A stretch of 64,000 nucleotides of DNA, from assembly GCA_030762895.1 (NCBI GenBank), contig CM061062.1:139917104-139981103 (forward strand), read 5' to 3'. This document shows positions 23,437 to 36,916 of this stretch, piece after piece (positions within the stretch are counted from its first letter, which is position 1; every line of letters starts with the position of its first letter). The notes beneath the pieces were generated by a model, which did no database searches, was not told the origin of the DNA, and worked only from the letters and a program-made list of their open reading frames with translations. A program made the translations under genes and the position numbers. This stretch comes from Sophora flavescens (lineage: Eukaryota > Streptophyta > Magnoliopsida > Fabales > Fabaceae).

Positions 23437-24536
23437 TTCATGTCTTATCAACAACAGGGAAAAACATCCCTTAATTCTAATTATTATAATTGTTATCATC
23501 TTTTAACATCTTAACATCATTGTTGGCATTAACGTCCTTAACAATCAACACTCAATAAGATAACAACACCAAACAACAACCAATAACCATTATGACTCAT
23601 TACAACATGGCATCAACATTCAACATGTTCATAACAGACAACATTCAATAACAAGAACATTCATACCATTATAAATCAATTAATAACAGTCATGCCAATA
23701 TCAACATCACAACAATTAACATCATATAACAATTAGACATAGAGGCTTATAAACACGTTATCATACAAACTGTCATATAGACATTTAATCAAACACCATG
23801 GTCATGGGTTAACCCATCATCTTACGCTACCCCATAGCCTACATGTTCATACTAGCCCTTCTCCCTATATCTGGTATGAAGATCAAACCCCGAAAGCAAA
23901 CTGGTCTCGTTCCCTCAAGCAGCTTGATGAGTTTCCCAAGCCTTGGTCAAACAAGAAGGGGGCAACTAATTAGTCTCTAGATCTAATAATAGAAAACAGA
24001 TTAAGAGAGGGAAGACAACATTACCTTAAATGATACTATCGCGCTACTCCTATCCCAAAACTAGAGCAAGAACACCAAGTACTTCAAAGGGTTCGAGGGA
24101 AGGGAAAGGGAAGAGGTTTCTGTCGCACTGAGATTTCCCAAAGTGCCAAAAAGAGGGTTTGGGTCGCAACCCTCATGGAAATGCTCTATTTATAAACTCT
24201 GAGACCTGAGCACGACCTTGCTCCCTGTTGAGCACGGGGCGCTCAAAGTTTCTATTGCAAGACCATATAAATGATCGAATTGGCCAAAACACATAAAATA
24301 ATACTTGTAGATACTTCTCTTAGTTTTCCAACGCCACAAAGATCACCTCGATCGAACATTTAGAACTCAAGGTATGACCAAAATAGTGAAACAACTTATA
24401 TGGACTCTAAAAGAATTGAACCTTCCTAAGGCTAAACTTCCCCAAACATGAATTTAGGCATTAAAAATAAACATAACAAGCATGTACAAACATATATAAA
24501 AGCACTAAGCTTATTTACGAAAAATGAGGTGTTACA

Positions 24537-24826
24537 ATTCCACCCCCTTATAAAAATTTCGTCCTTGAAATTTCTATCACCTTGATTGGTTAAACTTTCA
24601 CAAATTAGGCACATACCTTGGGTTGAGTCCATAGACTAAGAGGCTCCGGCTCCCCTATGGGTAAAGGATCTTCCAAAAGAAACTAAGCTGGAAGAACTAA
24701 AGGTTCTTAACACTAAAGCATCATTATCTATAACAAGTACAGACAATTCAAAAAGAGCACACTGAAAACTCGCAATGAGGACTCATACCACGTCCGGACA
24801 GGGACGAATCGCTTGATACCACTAAA
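24537..24826 (-). mobile_element. Minimal internal domain 3 of element A
   Basis: At 290 bp it has the same layout as domains 1 and 2. The PBS at 24811-24821 has lost one base, and the hairpin at 24723-24747 has two arm changes, so this unit is older or unselected. No coding domain. Confidence 0.83.
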
Positions 24827-26356
24827 TGTGACACCCTCCACCCCGCATGTATTTTTAAAGCGATAACATAGAAGGAAATAATTTAATTTTTGTAAATAAG
24901 ATAAACATGTGCTTATTCTTTATAAAAGAAAACCAACGGGTAAAGGAAACCACATTGTAACAAGGTCTCAACATTGAAAATAAAACATGTTAAAGAAGAA
25001 AGACATATCATAAACATAAACAAAAGATATAGATGAACCCAACCACGATGTCATATTACAATGCTGATATAATCAATCCGATAAACAACTCGGATAAACA
25101 ACTAAACTAAACTAAACATAAACTAAACTACGAGTAGCGACTCCTCGGAGTCACTCCTCAGCAAGCTGGTCATCGTCCTCTGCATAACCAAAAGATACAA
25201 GCAAAGCAAATAAAGAAAGACGTGGAGTAAGAACCATATATATAAACATAACGCAACAAGATGGTTGGCAAGATGAATATACAACACATAGAAACCATAA
25301 CATAGTCATCATACCAACACAACAAGCATTTCACAATATAACATCAATCATACAATGCAATGCGAAGCACTACTCCGAATGCATGTGGATCCATCTACAC
25401 CAGGTGCACGACTTAATAGTTACATTTCCACATTGGCCAAAAAGCACCAACGCTGGGGCAGTTCACCTTACCATGGGTGGACCCCTAGGATAGTCGATGC
25501 ACCTTATTCTCAGATTCGCCACCACTGGTGTACATGATCCCCTTTGTCTTAGATTAGACATAGAGGCATATAAACATGTTATCATACAAACTGTCATGTA
25601 GGCATTTAATCAAACACTAGGATCATGGTTTAACCCTTCATCTTACGCTACCACATAGCCTACATGTTCATACTAGCCTTTATCCTCATACCTTGTATGA
25701 AGATCAAACCAGAAAGCAAACTGGTCGTGTTCCCTTAAACGACTTGATGAGTTTCCCAAGCCTTGGCCAAAGAAGAAGGGGACAACCAATTAGTCTATAG
25801 ATCTAATAATAGAAAAGAAACTAAGAGAGGAAAGACAACGTTACCTTAAACGATACTATCGCGTTACTCCTCTCCCAAAACTAGAGCAAAAACACCAAGT
25901 ACTTCAAAGGGTTCAAGGGAAGGGTAAGGGAAGAGGTGACTATCGCACTAGGATTGCCCAAAGTACCAAAAAGAGGGTTTGGGTCGCAACCCTTATGAAA
26001 ATGCTCTATTTATAGACTCTGAGACCTGAGCAAGGCCTTGCTCCCTGTTGAGCACGGGGCGATCAAATATTGTACTACGAGACCATCTAAACGATAGAAT
26101 TTGCCGAAACACATAAAATATAACTTGTAGATAATTATCTTAGATTTCCAACGCCACAAAGATCATCTCGATCGAACATCTAGAACTCAAGATATGGCCA
26201 AAAGGGTGAAACAGGTTACTTGGACTCTAAAAGGATTGAACCTTCCTAAGGCTAAACTTCCCCAAACATGAACTTAGGCTTTAAAAACAAACATCACAAG
26301 AATATACCAACACATATAAAAGCACTAAGCTTATTTACAAAAAACGGGGTGTTACA
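24827..26356 (-). repeat. LTR A4, internally deleted (1.5 kb)
   Basis: It starts TGTGACACC and ends GGTGTTACA. About 1 kb is missing at 25553-25560, where the region after GATCCCCTTTGTCTTAGA jumps to TTAGACATAGAGGC. The shared TTAGA suggests a microhomology deletion. The palindrome cluster is lost; the TATA at 26004-26015 is kept. Confidence 0.85.
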
Positions 26357-26647
26357 AATCCACCCCCTTATAAAAATTTCGTCCTTGAAATTTCTATCAC
26401 CTTTATTGGTTAAACTTTCACCAATGAGGCACATACCTTGGGTTGAGTCCTTGGACTGAGAGGCTTCGGCTCCCCTAAGGGTAAAGGCTCTCCCAGCAGA
26501 GAACGAAGATGGAAGAACTACAGGTTATTAACACTAAACCATCATTATCTATAACTAGTATAGATAATTCAAACAAGAGCAAACAGAAGACTAGCAACAG
26601 ACTCATACCACGTACGGACATGACCGAACTGCTCTGATACCACTAAA
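26357..26647 (-). mobile_element. Minimal internal domain 4 of element A
   Basis: At 291 bp it keeps PBS 26631-26642, a hairpin with perfect arms at 26544-26568 (loop ACTAG instead of ACAAG) and a PPT at the LTR. No coding domain. Confidence 0.85.
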
Positions 26648-29265
26648 TGTGACACCCTCTACCCCGCATGTATTTTTAAAGCGATAACATGAAAGAAAAT
26701 AATTTAATTTTCGAAATAAGAAAACACGTGCTTATTCTTTATAAAAGAAAACCAACGGGTAAAGGATACCACATTGTAACAAGGTCTCAACACTGAAAAT
26801 AAAACATGTTTAAGAAGGAAGACATATCATAAACATAAACAAAAGATGTAAATGAATCCAACCACGATATCACATTACAGAGCTGGTATAACTGATCCGA
26901 TAAACAACTCAGATAAACAACTAAACTAAACATAAACTAAACTACGAGTTGCGGCTCCTCGGAGTCACTCCTCAAAGAAATCGCTCACCGTCCTCTGCAT
27001 AACCAAAAGATACATGCAATGCAAACAATGAAAGATGGGGAGTAAGAACCATATATATAAACATATTGTGAACAGGATAGTTGACAAGATGAACATACAA
27101 CACATAGCAACCATAACATAGTCATCATACAAACATAACAAGCATATCACAATATAACATCAATCATACGAAGCAATGCTAAGCACAACTACGAATGCAT
27201 GTGGATCCATTTACACCAGGCGTACGACTTCAGAGTTACATTTCCACATTGACCAAAAAGCACCAACGCCGGGGCAGTTCACCTTACCATGGGTGGACAC
27301 CTAGGATAGCCGACGCACCTTATTCTCAAATGCGCCAACACGGGTGTACATGATCCCCTTAGTCTCGGATGAATCACCATGGATGGCCAGATTGTATTAC
27401 ACGCGGACGACCCCCCCCAACTATTGTACCTCCCCCTAAAACTCCATGCATGATGTACGCAAACATCAAACAACCGTTATCCACCACCTCCATCAACACC
27501 ATTTATTATGGCTTAACCTCTTTGGCCAACAAGCACCAAAGGTAACATCATCTTTAATCTCTTAACTTTAAACGTTAGACAACAATCTGGCCAAAAAACA
27601 TCAAAGCATCAACACCTTGAACATAATGCATCAAGGCCCCCTTGGCCACTAGGCTACCAAGGTACAGTATCAACAACACCTTGACCATCAATCATCAAGG
27701 CTCAACATCATCTTTTCACTTGTCTTTGGTCTTCATGTTTCGTTGGTATCTTATTAAGTCTTTTAAGCGTTTCGGGTGAAAACCCTTATTTCAGTATTTT
27801 CGGTTCTGTTCTGGTCCGTGCTCACCCTCAGCACGGGCATGCTGCTCTGGGTTTCAAACCGAAGCACGGGCATGCTCATTGTTAAGAACGTCCGTACTCA
27901 AAAGAGCGTGGCCGTACTGATCTGGGTAGAAATGGTCAGAAACCCTTTCCCAAATCCTTGGGACAATTCACAGATTCAACCTATTGGCTTCTACTAATCC
28001 ATTGAACATCAGCTTCATTAATCTTAATTGTTCTTCATTAATATTCATGTCTTACCATCATGGGGAATTAATCCTTTAATCACAGCTTCATTATTAATGT
28101 CCCTGGAACACTCACTAATCAATCCTAGGGTCTTTAGCTAAGCCCTATCAACATAACGTTGCCTTTCACAATATCTTCATGTCTTATGAACAACTGGGAA
28201 AAACGTCTTTTAATTCTCATTATTATCATTGTTATAATCTTTTAACATCTTAACATCATTGTTGACATTAACATCCTTAATGATCAACACTCAATAAGAG
28301 AACAACACCAAACAACAACCAATAACCATTATAACTCATTACAACATGGCATCAACATTCAACATGTTCATAACAGACAACATTTAATAACAAGTACATT
28401 CATAACAACATAAATAAATTAATAACCATCATGTCAATATCATCATCACAATAATTAACATCATATAACAATTAGACATAGAGGCATATAAACATGTTAT
28501 CATACAAACAGTCATATAGGCATTTAATCAAACACAAGGATCATGGGTTAACCCTTCATCTTACGCTACCCCATAGCTTACATGTTCATACTAGCCCTTC
28601 TCCCCATACCTTGTATGAAGATTAAACCTCAAAAGCAAACTGGTCGTGTTCCCTCAAACGGCATGATGAGTTTCCCAAGCCTTGGCCAAAGAAGAAGGTG
28701 ACAACCAATTAGTCTCTAGATCTAATAATATAAAAGAGACTAATAGAGGGAAGACAACATTACCTTAAACGATACTATCGTGCTACTCCTCTCCCAAAAC
28801 TAGAGGAAGAACACCAAGCACTTCAAAGGGTTCTAGGGAAGGGAAAGGGAAGACGTTTCTGTCACACAAGGATTGCCCAAAGTGCCAAAAAGAGGGTTTG
28901 GATCGTAACCCTCATGGAAATGCTCTATTTATAGACTCTGAGACCTCGGCACGACCTTGCTCCTTGTTGAGCATAGGGCGCTCAAATGTTGTACTGCGAG
29001 ACCATCTAAACGATCGAATTGGCCAAAACACATAAAATAATTCTTGTAGATAATTCTCTTTGCTTTCCAACGCCACAAAGATCACCTCTATCAAACATCT
29101 AGAACTCTATATATGTCCAAAAGGTGAAACAGGTTACTTGGACTCTAAAAGGATTGAACCTTTCTAAGGCTAAACTTCCCCAAACATGAACTTATGCATT
29201 AAAAACGAACATAACAAGCATATACAAACATATATAAAAGCACTAAGCTTATTTACGAAAAATGG
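26648..29265 (-). repeat. LTR A5
   Basis: About 2.6 kb, close to full length. It retains the segment near 29165-29240 that A1 and A2 lost. Its last bases and the first part of the neighbouring internal domain are deleted: AAAAATGG runs straight into TGTCCTTTGACTGAG. Palindromes lie at 27808-27925, TATA at 28923-28934. Confidence 0.83.
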
Positions 29266-29467
29266 TGTCCTTTGACTGAGAGCCTCCGGCTCCCCTAAGG
29301 GTAAAGGCTCTCCCAGCAGAGAACCAAGCGGGAAGAACTAAAGGTTCTTAACACTAAAGCATCATTATCTATAACAAGTATAAAAAATTCAAACAAGAGT
29401 ACACAGAAGACTCGCAACAGACTCATACGACATCCGAACAGGGTCAAACTGCTCTGATACCACTAAA
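29266..29467 (-). mobile_element. Truncated internal domain 5 of element A
   Basis: About 200 bp. The PPT side is deleted, the PBS (29451-29462) is intact and the hairpin (29364-29388) has a decayed right arm. Confidence 0.8.
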
Positions 29468-30810
29468 TGTGACACAATCTATCCCACATGTATTTTTAAA
29501 GCGATAACATAGAAGGAAATAATTTAATTTTTTGAAATAAGATAAACACGTGCTTATTCTTTAAAAAAGAAAACCAACGTGTTAAGGATACCACATTGTA
29601 GCAAGGTCTCAACTTGGAAAATAAAACTTGTATAAGAAGAAAGACATATCATAAACATAAACATAAACAAAAGATATAAACGAACCCAACCACGATGTCA
29701 CATTACCGAGCTGGTATAACAAATTCGATAAACAACTCGGATAAACAATTAAACTAAACATAAACTAAACTACGAGTAGCGGCACCTCGGAGTCACTCCT
29801 CAGCAAGTTGCTTACCGTCCTCTGCATAACTAAAAGATACATGCAAAGCAAACAACGAAAGACGGGGAATAAGAACCATATATATAAACATAATGGCAAC
29901 AGGAAAGTTGGCAAGATGAACATACAACACATAACAACCATAACATAGTCATCATACTAACACATGAAGCATATCACAATATAGCATCAATCATACGATA
30001 CAATGCGAAGCACTACTCCGAAAAGATGTGGATCCATCTACACCAGGCGTACGACTTAGAGTTACATTTCCACATTGGCCAAAAAACACCAACACCAGGA
30101 AGTTAACGCCTTACCATGGGTGGACCCCAAGGATAGCCGACGCACCTTATTCTCGGATGCGCCACAACGTGTGTACATGATCCCCTTAGTCTCGGATGAA
30201 TTACCATGGATGGCTAGATCATCTTACACGCAGACAACCTCCCCTTAACTATCGTACCTCCCCTAAAACTCCATGCATGATGTATGCACACAACAAACAA
30301 CCCTTACCCACCACCTCCATTAACACCATTTATTTTGGCTTAATCTCTTTGGCCAACAAGCACCAAAAGAAAAATCATCTTTAATCTCTTACTTTAAACG
30401 TTAGACAACACTCTGGCCAAAAAGCATCAAAGCATCAATACCTTGACCATCATGCATCAAGGCCCCCTTGGCCACTAGGCTACCAAGGTACAACATCAAC
30501 AACACCTTGACCATCAAGCATCAAGTCTCAACATCATCTTTTCACTAGTCTTTGGTCATCATGTTTCGTTGATATCTTATTAAGTCTTTTAAGCGTTTAG
30601 GGTGAAAACCCCTATTTAAGCATTTATGGTTTTGTTCTGGTCAGGAGAGCAAGGGTGTGCTCACCCTCAGCACGGGCATGCTGAACTGGTTTTCAAACTG
30701 GAGCAAGAGTGTGCTCCTTGTTAATAACGATCGTGCTCAATGGAGCGTGGCCGTACTGATATGGGCTGAAAGGGTCAGAGACCCATTCCCAAATCCTTGA
30801 GACAATTCAC
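29468..30810 (-). repeat. LTR A6, truncated
   Basis: It starts TGTGACACAATC and follows A through the palindrome cluster (30640-30770). It breaks off after GAGACAATTCAC, where sequence switches to B'. This ends the tandem array. Confidence 0.82.
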
Positions 30811-32941
30811 AAACTTCAATCAACAGTAATATATTCTCAACAATAATATCACAGTTAACAACAGTTCATCACATATATACAACTCACAATACTCTAAGGC
30901 AAGTAATAATCACAATAGTTCATGTAAACAAGTCATTCAAGTATTTGCTCCATATCATAATAATATTCAAATCACTCAAGAAAACACATACACACATGCA
31001 TATAGTCATTGAATATCCCTAGGCAATCCCCTCTTACCTTCTGTGAAGGTAAGGAGATTAGATGCTTGAAGGGATATACCACAAACGTCTTTGTTTTCAC
31101 CGCGATGGAAGTTTAAGGTTATGAACACAAAATCATAAGTTAAAATCAACCAAGAACACTAACCCACAAGGTATTAGGTTCGGCCAAGATAATAAATTAG
31201 GGTTAGAGATCCCCAAAAATATTAAAACTTATGGATTTATGATCCTTAAGTGTTACGAGTTCATAAACAATGATCATTTAACAAAGTTGAATTAAAATCC
31301 CACTACGTTATAAACTTAGGTTATTCGGCCAAGGCTAGTAAAATAGTCTAGCATTCACTAAACTTTCCAATCTCTTAGGTTTAGCATCCATATGTATTAA
31401 TGAGCTCAAAACCATGATCATCTTGGAAAAATAAGAACAAAGAATCCTAGGTCCATAACCTTCTAGGTTCGGCCTTCATAGGATTTATAAGCTAGAAATC
31501 TTTAAACTTTTCAATCTCTTAGACTTAGCATCCAAATATCTTATGGAGTTCAAGTCCATGATCATTTTGGAAAACAATGGAAACCTAAACATTCCAATCT
31601 CTTAGACTTAGCATCCAAATATCTTATAGAGCTCAAGCCCATGATTATTTTGGAAAAAAGAAAAACTCAAACATCCTAGCACCTAAACACTAAGTTTCGG
31701 CCATCATAGGGTGATGAGGAAAATATTCTTTGTTTAATAACAACTCTTAGGTTTAGAATCACAAGGTATTAAAAGTTGTAAATCCACGATCATACTTGGA
31801 AAGTCGAAACATAGTATCCTAGGCCTACTTATTCATATTTTCGGCCATCATAGGAACAAGCTATCAAACCTTCCAAGATTTATAGATTTAAGATCAAGAG
31901 ATAGTTAGAAACTCAAACACATTATCATATTCCACAAGTTGAAACAAAACCCACCTAGACCATATTGCATGGTTTCGACCTCCTTAGAAAAAAAGGGTTG
32001 GGGAGCTTTGTTTTACAACCTTTTAGTATGTGAAAATACAAGTAAATACAAGAATATCAACTCAAAAGGAGTTTTCTACCATTTTAAAGAGATTTTAGAA
32101 GTTTAAAGCTTAATAAGAACACATAACACAAATAATGAAATAAAATGATAAACTTGTAAAGAAATTTATATGAAAGCATTACCCTTAAAAAGAGGAAGAA
32201 CTTTAATGAAGAACACCAGTGCAAAAGACAAACAAAAATACAAGCTTTAAGTAGTTGAAAAGGAAGAAGATGATGAAGTAATATAAGCGTAATGAAGTGA
32301 TGAAGATGAAAAGTGGTGAAGTGTAAATCAAAGGGGTATATATAGGGGGGAGGGAGAGAGGCTCACGGCCATGAGGAAGAAGAGAGGAGAATCAAGTGGC
32401 TTGTTGAGTAAGTTTGGGAGTTAAGGCTTGATGGGATGGAAGGAGGAGAAAGAAATAACTTTTGGATTAGAATAGTATAATAATTTGAAAAGTGTAATGA
32501 TTATACTTTTGGAGTGTGTCATAAGCTCTTCCATCATGTCACTTCACTCCTTTTGTGTTCCCTAATCTGCTCCATTGCGTATCCAGCTGCACTTCTGATC
32601 GTAGTTTTCCAACCTTTTCGCCTGAATAAAATATTATATTTTGTTTTCGAATGAAAATTTTCAAAATCGGCAAACCCCCACAAAACATCATAAAAACATC
32701 AACCGTTTCGTTCACGGGTTAAAATTAGGTTTTATGCATAGTAAGCTTGTACCGGTAGGGAAACGCAGACCGACTTCCGTCTGAATTTTCTACCGAAATT
32801 TTTATCGTGAGTTCATATGATATAACAACATAAAAAAGTGATTTTAGTTTAATTAAAATCATCCTGAGTTTAATCTAAAAATAAACACATTTAAATATGT
32901 ATTTACTGCTATAAAAAGCATAAGGAAAATAGGGTGTTACA
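30811..32941 (-). repeat. B': truncated LTR related to element B
   Basis: From AAACTTCAATCAACAG the sequence follows the B LTR (from about 12126) to an exact LTR end, GGGTGTTACA, at 32941. It shares the 70-bp blocks (TCTTAGACTTAGCATCC ... TTTTGGAAA) but lacks the minisatellite. A minus-strand TATA (CTATATATACCCC) lies near 32334-32347. The other half of the LTR was lost in the rearrangement joining it to A6. Confidence 0.8.
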
Positions 32942-35558
32942 CTTGGAGCTACCCTCGCCCTCGCCGTAGTGGCATCTATATTCCAGCGGTGGGATCTTCT
33001 GTAGATAGTGTTGTGTCCATTCGCCCTGCCAAATCGTCGTCCACGTCTTGCTATTGCTGACGGATATATATACAAAGAAACATAGAGGGAAAGAGGGAGA
33101 TAAACAACACTGACATAATCATAAAATGGGGATGAGGACACATAATAATAATCACATATAGATATACACATGCGGCAAGTAATAAGCAACCATCTTCCAA
33201 ATCACACCAACACAGAATATCCTCGAAGTTCACTATCAGATTGATCCTCTAAGGTGTCTCACTCCTATGCATGTCGGTCGATATCTCTCAACCGGGTCTC
33301 AGCTCGGAGATATTCCCTTATCAAGCCTCTTTGCTTAGGGAATGTTTCCCTTATCAAGCCTCTTTTGCTTAGGGAATGTTCCCTTACCAAGCCACTTCGC
33401 TTAGGGAATATCAGTTAGTTTGTCTAGGCTACTTTTCCGCTTGCTGTGATCCATAAGAGTGCATCTCTCTGTGAGCTCAACTCCATCAGAGGTATCTGGG
33501 TCGACTCGGATAGTCAACCTTATACGTGGATACTTAGGGTAAAGTCAAGATAACTAGGCTCTACCGGGGTACACGACGCACTAGGAGCTACCTAATGGTC
33601 ATTGTGAGCCTCCCGAGTCCAGTTTTAATTACATCCCCGAGGTCTTTTCATAGACCGCCCCCTCCGTAATCCGTACTCGCACTCGAGTATAACTAACCTC
33701 GTATGAATCCCAATCATACGGCTCGCCACCTTGGCGAAATGAAATGCAACAAACATCTCCCTAGTTAACACCGGAACCAACTTACACATTCACACTCTCA
33801 CAGCGGATGCCCATACATCCCTGGCCTCAAAGCCACAGTCTCAAGGCATTACCACGGTGTTAACTCTCAACTCATCCATACAACATATATTCGTCATAAC
33901 AATCAGCCAATCATCAATTCTCATATATCAATAGAATAATCATAAAATCGTGTTCAGCATACCAAGTATGGCAAAAATCATGTATTATCATGTATAAGTC
34001 AAACAACACATAAGCATGCAGTTCAGACAACCTCAATCAACATAAAGTCGCTAACTTAAGGTATCAGGATTACTGTCAATAAATCCACAACCACTAAACC
34101 CGAGACAACATTAAAATATTAATTTATTTTGGTTTAGCCGTTGTCGATTATTTGACATTCTAGTAGGTGCAGGGCACCCTACACACATGCATATATAATT
34201 ATTATTCTACGCTTGCCTCCACGACGATGTCAGTTACTTTCTCCACACCTTACTGGCTTGCATGCTTTCCCGTAAAAGCTTCGAATGCGTCCACTCTACT
34301 GAAACGAGCCTCGGTACGCTTTCCACCAACGTCCACAAATCTGCCACCATCCATACCAATACATCCATCGTTCCGTTTTTCATCCCGATTACACGTACGG
34401 GTATCACAATTTGCCGGAAACACAAATACCAACAGAATCAACAACAGGGTTCCAATAGATTTGAACCAAGAGATGGAATGAAAGGCAAAACTTACGAGAA
34501 CAGCGGCTGGGCTTAGGGGGAGTCGGATTCAAGAGTGAGCTCAAGAATCAAAGGGAAATGTACCCAAAATGAGCTATGGTGTGAGCTCTATATCTCCCGC
34601 TACAGACCTTACATTACAAAATTGAACGGTGACAACATAGACATACTTGTCCCTAACCACCTCCACAATTTTCTGCCCGATCCAACGGTGAACGAACCTA
34701 GGATGGCCTTTCTATGGTGACGGGTTAGAAGTTATATGGGTTGAGTTTCTCACCATCCATGTTCACATTGTTTGCTGAATATCTCCAACTATGGACATGA
34801 TTTCAAATTTCTGACTGTTGGATATGAAGAACCACAAGTATTGAACCTTCATATATAGTTTCCGAATGATCCAACGATATAAGAGTATATGGTAATGATG
34901 TTTATGTGACAACTCCAACAAAGCCCTCCAAACCCTCAACAATGGCTTCACTTTTTCTTTCACCTTTCCTTCTCTTGCTCTTAGCTCACGAAAATGATGA
35001 AGTCTGACCACTTTTGGCTTGTCTACTTGGGTTAGATTTTAGTTTTATTGACTTAGTGCATGTTAGCCATGTGTCATTAACTAAGGCAAGTTAGGAAGTT
35101 AGTGGGCTAGGTGTCCTTTAGCTAAGTTTAGTGGAATCCAAGTGTCCCTCTTGGTGGCAGCCCCATCCATGCAACCTCCCTCTTAGTAACATATGTCCAA
35201 TTGTGATACGTGTCATCCACACATGTTGCCGTGTGTTGTTCCGAAGGCACAACAGGGTGTTTTCTTCCACATCATCCTGCATAACCTACTGCTAGAATAT
35301 TTTGCTGTATTATTTTAGGCTACTCCTAAAACTTGTTGTACTCATTCCCGACCTAATTTCAATATTCCAACTCTCAATTAATTAATTAACTGACCAACTA
35401 ATCGCTCGGTTTGCATTTGTTTACGTTTGAGACTCGTTTCAACTCTGATTCTCCTTAAACATGAAACACAAGCTAACTAACAACAAAGGAACTTGATTAA
35501 GTGTTTAATTATACTTAATCTCTTCCTTAAACCCTAATCAAGAAATTAGGGTGTTACA
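32942..35558 (-). repeat. 3' LTR of element C (truncated)
   Basis: It begins CTTGGAGCTACCC, matching position 40119 of the other LTR, and ends GGGTGTTACA. The sequence contains three hairpin repeats (33310-33411). No coding sequence seen: the frames at 32875-33189 and 34167-34516 have no recognisable domain and recur only as LTR copies. Confidence 0.85.
33310..33411. repeat. Three tandem stem-loop repeats in the C LTR
   Basis: Three units of about 33 bp run TTCCCTTATCAAGC ... GCTTAGGGAA. Each has arms AAGC/GCTT and TTCCCT/AGGGAA, so each can fold alone. The copy in the other LTR is at 40489-40590. Confidence 0.85.
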
Positions 35559-35893
35559 TTACTACCCCCCTTAAAATAAATTTCATCCTCGAAATTTAAA
35601 TTAAGTTACCTCATGAGAAAAGATGCGGATATTGTTGTTGCATGTCAGCTTCTCTTTCCCATGTTGCATCAACAATAACTGCATCCCAGATGACCTTGAC
35701 TAAAGGAATTTACTACCCGCGGAGTTCTTTTATCCTTCAGTCCTCGATCCGGACAGGCAAAGCCTCAAACTCAAGGTTTTCTCTTAACTGTATTGATTCA
35801 GGTTCTATAATGTGCGATGGATCGGGATGATATTTTGAGTTGAGATACATGGAAAATATCATGAAGATTCGAAAGATTTGGCGGTAAGGCTAT
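35559..35893 (-). pseudogene. C PPT and chromodomain remnant
   Basis: The PPT is the complement of TTACTACCCCCCTTAAAA (35559-35576). Minus-strand frames above it give PDPSHIIEPESIQLRENL, ELRG and IPLVKVIWDAVIVDATWE, a chromodomain with one stop and a frameshift. The PPT-side hairpin is imperfect (35578-35597). Confidence 0.75.
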
Positions 35894-36916
35894 CTAATAG
35901 GCAACTGGACCAATTCGGCAAAGAATTTGAAATGGTCCGATAGAACGAGGTGTAAGCTTTCTGGATTTTATTGCCCTGCCAATTCCAGTCCTCGATGTGA
36001 CTTGCATGAAAACAAGATCCCTTTCCTGGAACTCCAAAGGTCTTCTCCTCTTGTCGTTGTAGCTCTTTTGCCTATCTATCGCTGCTTTCATCTTTTCCTG
36101 AATCTTCTGAACTTGTTCCGTCGTTCGGTGTACCACCTTTGGTCCAATCAACTTATTTTCTCCTGTCTCGTAGCAACAGAGAGGTGTTCTACACTTTCTT
36201 CCATACAATGCTTCATATGGCGCCATGCCAATACTTGTGTGAAAACTATTATTATATGTAAATTCAATCAATGGAAGAAATTCATCCCAACTTCCTGTGT
36301 GTTCTAACACACATGCTCTTAGTAAATCTTCCAATGGCTGGATTGTTCTTTCCGACTGACCATCCATTTGAGGATGATAAGCCAAACTCATCCTTAACTT
36401 TTTTCCCAAAGCACTGTGTAAACTCTGCCAAAACCTTGATATAAATCTCGGATCTCTGTCCGGAATTATACTCGCTGGCACTCCATGCAATCTGACAACT
36501 TCCTTGATATAAAACCGAGTTAATCTTTCCATTAAGAACCTTTGGTTGATAGGAAGGAAATGAGCACATTTCTTCAATCTATAAATTGTAACCCAGATTG
36601 TATCATACTTCTTCTGTGTCTTCGGTAAACCATATATAAAGTTCATTGCAATATTGTCCCATTTCCATTCTGGGATGTCCAAAGATTGCAATAATCCCGC
36701 TAGCTTTTGGTGTTCAATCTTTGCTTTCTGACACACCAAGGAGGATTGTACATATTCCGCAACTTCCTTTTTCATTCCAGGCCACCATGACATTTTCCTC
36801 AAATCTTGATACATATTTGTGGCACCTGGATGGAAACTCAACTTACTTTTGTGCGCCTCCTCAAGAATCAGATTCTTAATTTCTTTATCTTCAGGCACAC
36901 ATATTCTCTCCCCCAA
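35894..36916 (-). pseudogene. C pol: integrase, 340-codon frame with lost catalytic Asp
   Basis: It starts in the H2C2 region (HKSKLSFHPGATNMYQDL, SSLVCQKAKIEHQKL) and covers the integrase core. The first catalytic position reads AMNFIYGLP where MDF is expected, so Asp is replaced by Asn. PDRDPRF and QSERTIQ keep the other two acids. It ends LTPRSIGPFQILCRIGP before a frameshift into the chromodomain. Inactive as written. Confidence 0.9.

Larger units (their letters stand above)
8883..24536 (-). repeat. LTR A3, interrupted by element B
   Basis: It starts TGTGACACC at 8883 and ends GAGGTGTTACA at 24536. Without B and its TSD it is about 2.2 kb. Several hundred bp present in A1 and A2 (the stretch after ACACATAGCAACC) are missing near 9335 and replaced by extra copies of a 64-bp unit. 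Palindromes lie at 9625-9745 and the TATA at 24184-24195. Confidence 0.85.

Noticed and set aside
33300..33420. Possible CRISPR-like array of short repeats
   Set aside because: Three self-complementary units with near-identical spacers inside a plant LTR, present in both LTRs of the same element; no cas genes.
34167..34516. Frames in the C LTR with a counterpart near 53190-53426
   Set aside because: Repeated only as LTR copies, with frame not maintained and no recognisable domain.
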